Shown: piece after piece, positions 5,613-5,809 of the stretch
Layout of the letters: each line of letters opens with the position of its first letter
Position numbering within the stretch: position 1 is the stretch's first letter
Origin: Chloroflexota bacterium
Lineage (GTDB): Bacteria; Chloroflexota; Anaerolineae; Anaerolineales; UBA4823
NCBI GenBank assembly: GCA_030636125.1
Contig: DAOVXM010000197.1
Span: forward strand, 1-5,809
Reading direction: 5' to 3'
Length of the DNA: 5,809 nt
Notes under the pieces: generated by a model
The model's database searches: none
Told to the model about the DNA's origin: nothing
The model's input: the letters and a program-made list of their open reading frames with translations, nothing else
Program-made: the position numbers and the translations under genes

Positions 5613-5809
5613 TTATTGGTTAGGGAGGGTTATATTATTCAAAACCAATTCTTCGTTAACCTTCGCACCATCTGGTAACTCAGCATCCTCTAACACAATG
5701 GATTTCTGTATGGTAACACCATTACCAATATAACTTCCCTTTTCAATATACACTTCTGGTCCAATAATACAGTTTGTTCCGATCACTGTCCCAACTTCAA
5801 TGTGCACTG
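5613..5809 (-). CDS. C-terminal part of a hexapeptide-repeat protein, probably a sugar-phosphate nucleotidyltransferase (partial)
   Basis: The - strand frame is open from the window edge to a TAA at 5613-5615. The last 60-odd residues show left-handed beta-helix repeats of the [LIV]-G-x4 type, such as VIGTNCIIGPEVYI and SYIGNGVTI. A less regular strand-rich tail with LPDGAKVNEELV follows and ends LPNQ. This arrangement is common at the C-terminus of NDP-sugar pyrophosphorylases (glucose-1-phosphate thymidylyl- or mannose-1-phosphate guanylyltransferase type), where the helix aids oligomerisation or regulation. An acyltransferase of the same repeat class is the alternative, because the catalytic domain lies outside the window. 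A GTG at 5805-5807 should not be taken as the start, since the repeats begin at the edge and the frame continues past it. The gene is convergent with the nucleotidyltransferase gene. Confidence 0.75.
   Translation of the reverse strand, partial: VHIEVGTVIGTNCIIGPEVYIEKGSYIGNGVTIQKSIVLEDAELPDGAKVNEELVLNNITLPNQ

Overview
The window reads as ordinary chromosomal sequence from an environmental bacterium. GC content looks moderate (mid-40s percent by eye). The best guess at lineage is Chloroflexota, possibly Anaerolineae-like. This rests on the general look of the proteins (UlaG-like metallo-hydrolase, short dual-specificity phosphatase, SCP2-like protein beside an M24 protein, stand-alone nucleotidyltransferase) and on a 'CCGCGGAG-AGCGCAAAGA-CGCAGAG' intergenic repeat type that I associate with such genomes. 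This is inference; there is no rRNA or other marker gene in the window.

Layout: positions 1-67 may hold the last codons of an upstream + strand gene. About 68-348 is non-coding and unusually rich in inverted repeats: three of 51-52 bp and one compact GC-rich hairpin. Six + strand genes follow. They are an AI-2E/PerM-type membrane protein (391-1698), an MBL-fold metallo-hydrolase (1746-2549), a dual-specificity-phosphatase-like protein (2560-3003), an SCP2-like lipid-binding protein (3112-3510), an M24 (creatinase/Xaa-Pro peptidase fold) protein (3522-4748) and a nucleotidyltransferase-fold protein with a TTG start (4836-5417). A convergent intergenic region with a 77-bp imperfect inverted repeat (5472-5548) separates them from the C-terminal end of a - strand left-handed beta-helix protein, probably the tail of a sugar-phosphate nucleotidyltransferase (5613-5809).

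Two gene pairs are tightly spaced and probably co-transcribed: MBL hydrolase with phosphatase (10 bp apart) and SCP2-like with M24 (11 bp apart). The other spacings (47, 108 and 87 bp) leave room for separate promoters. Nothing ties all six genes into one pathway. I see no convincing novel system. The best leads are the inverted-repeat cluster upstream of the first gene, an M24 protein that lacks expected active-site residues and sits beside a lipid-binding protein, a 16-codon leader ORF overlapping the SCP2-like start, and a stand-alone nucleotidyltransferase without a visible partner.
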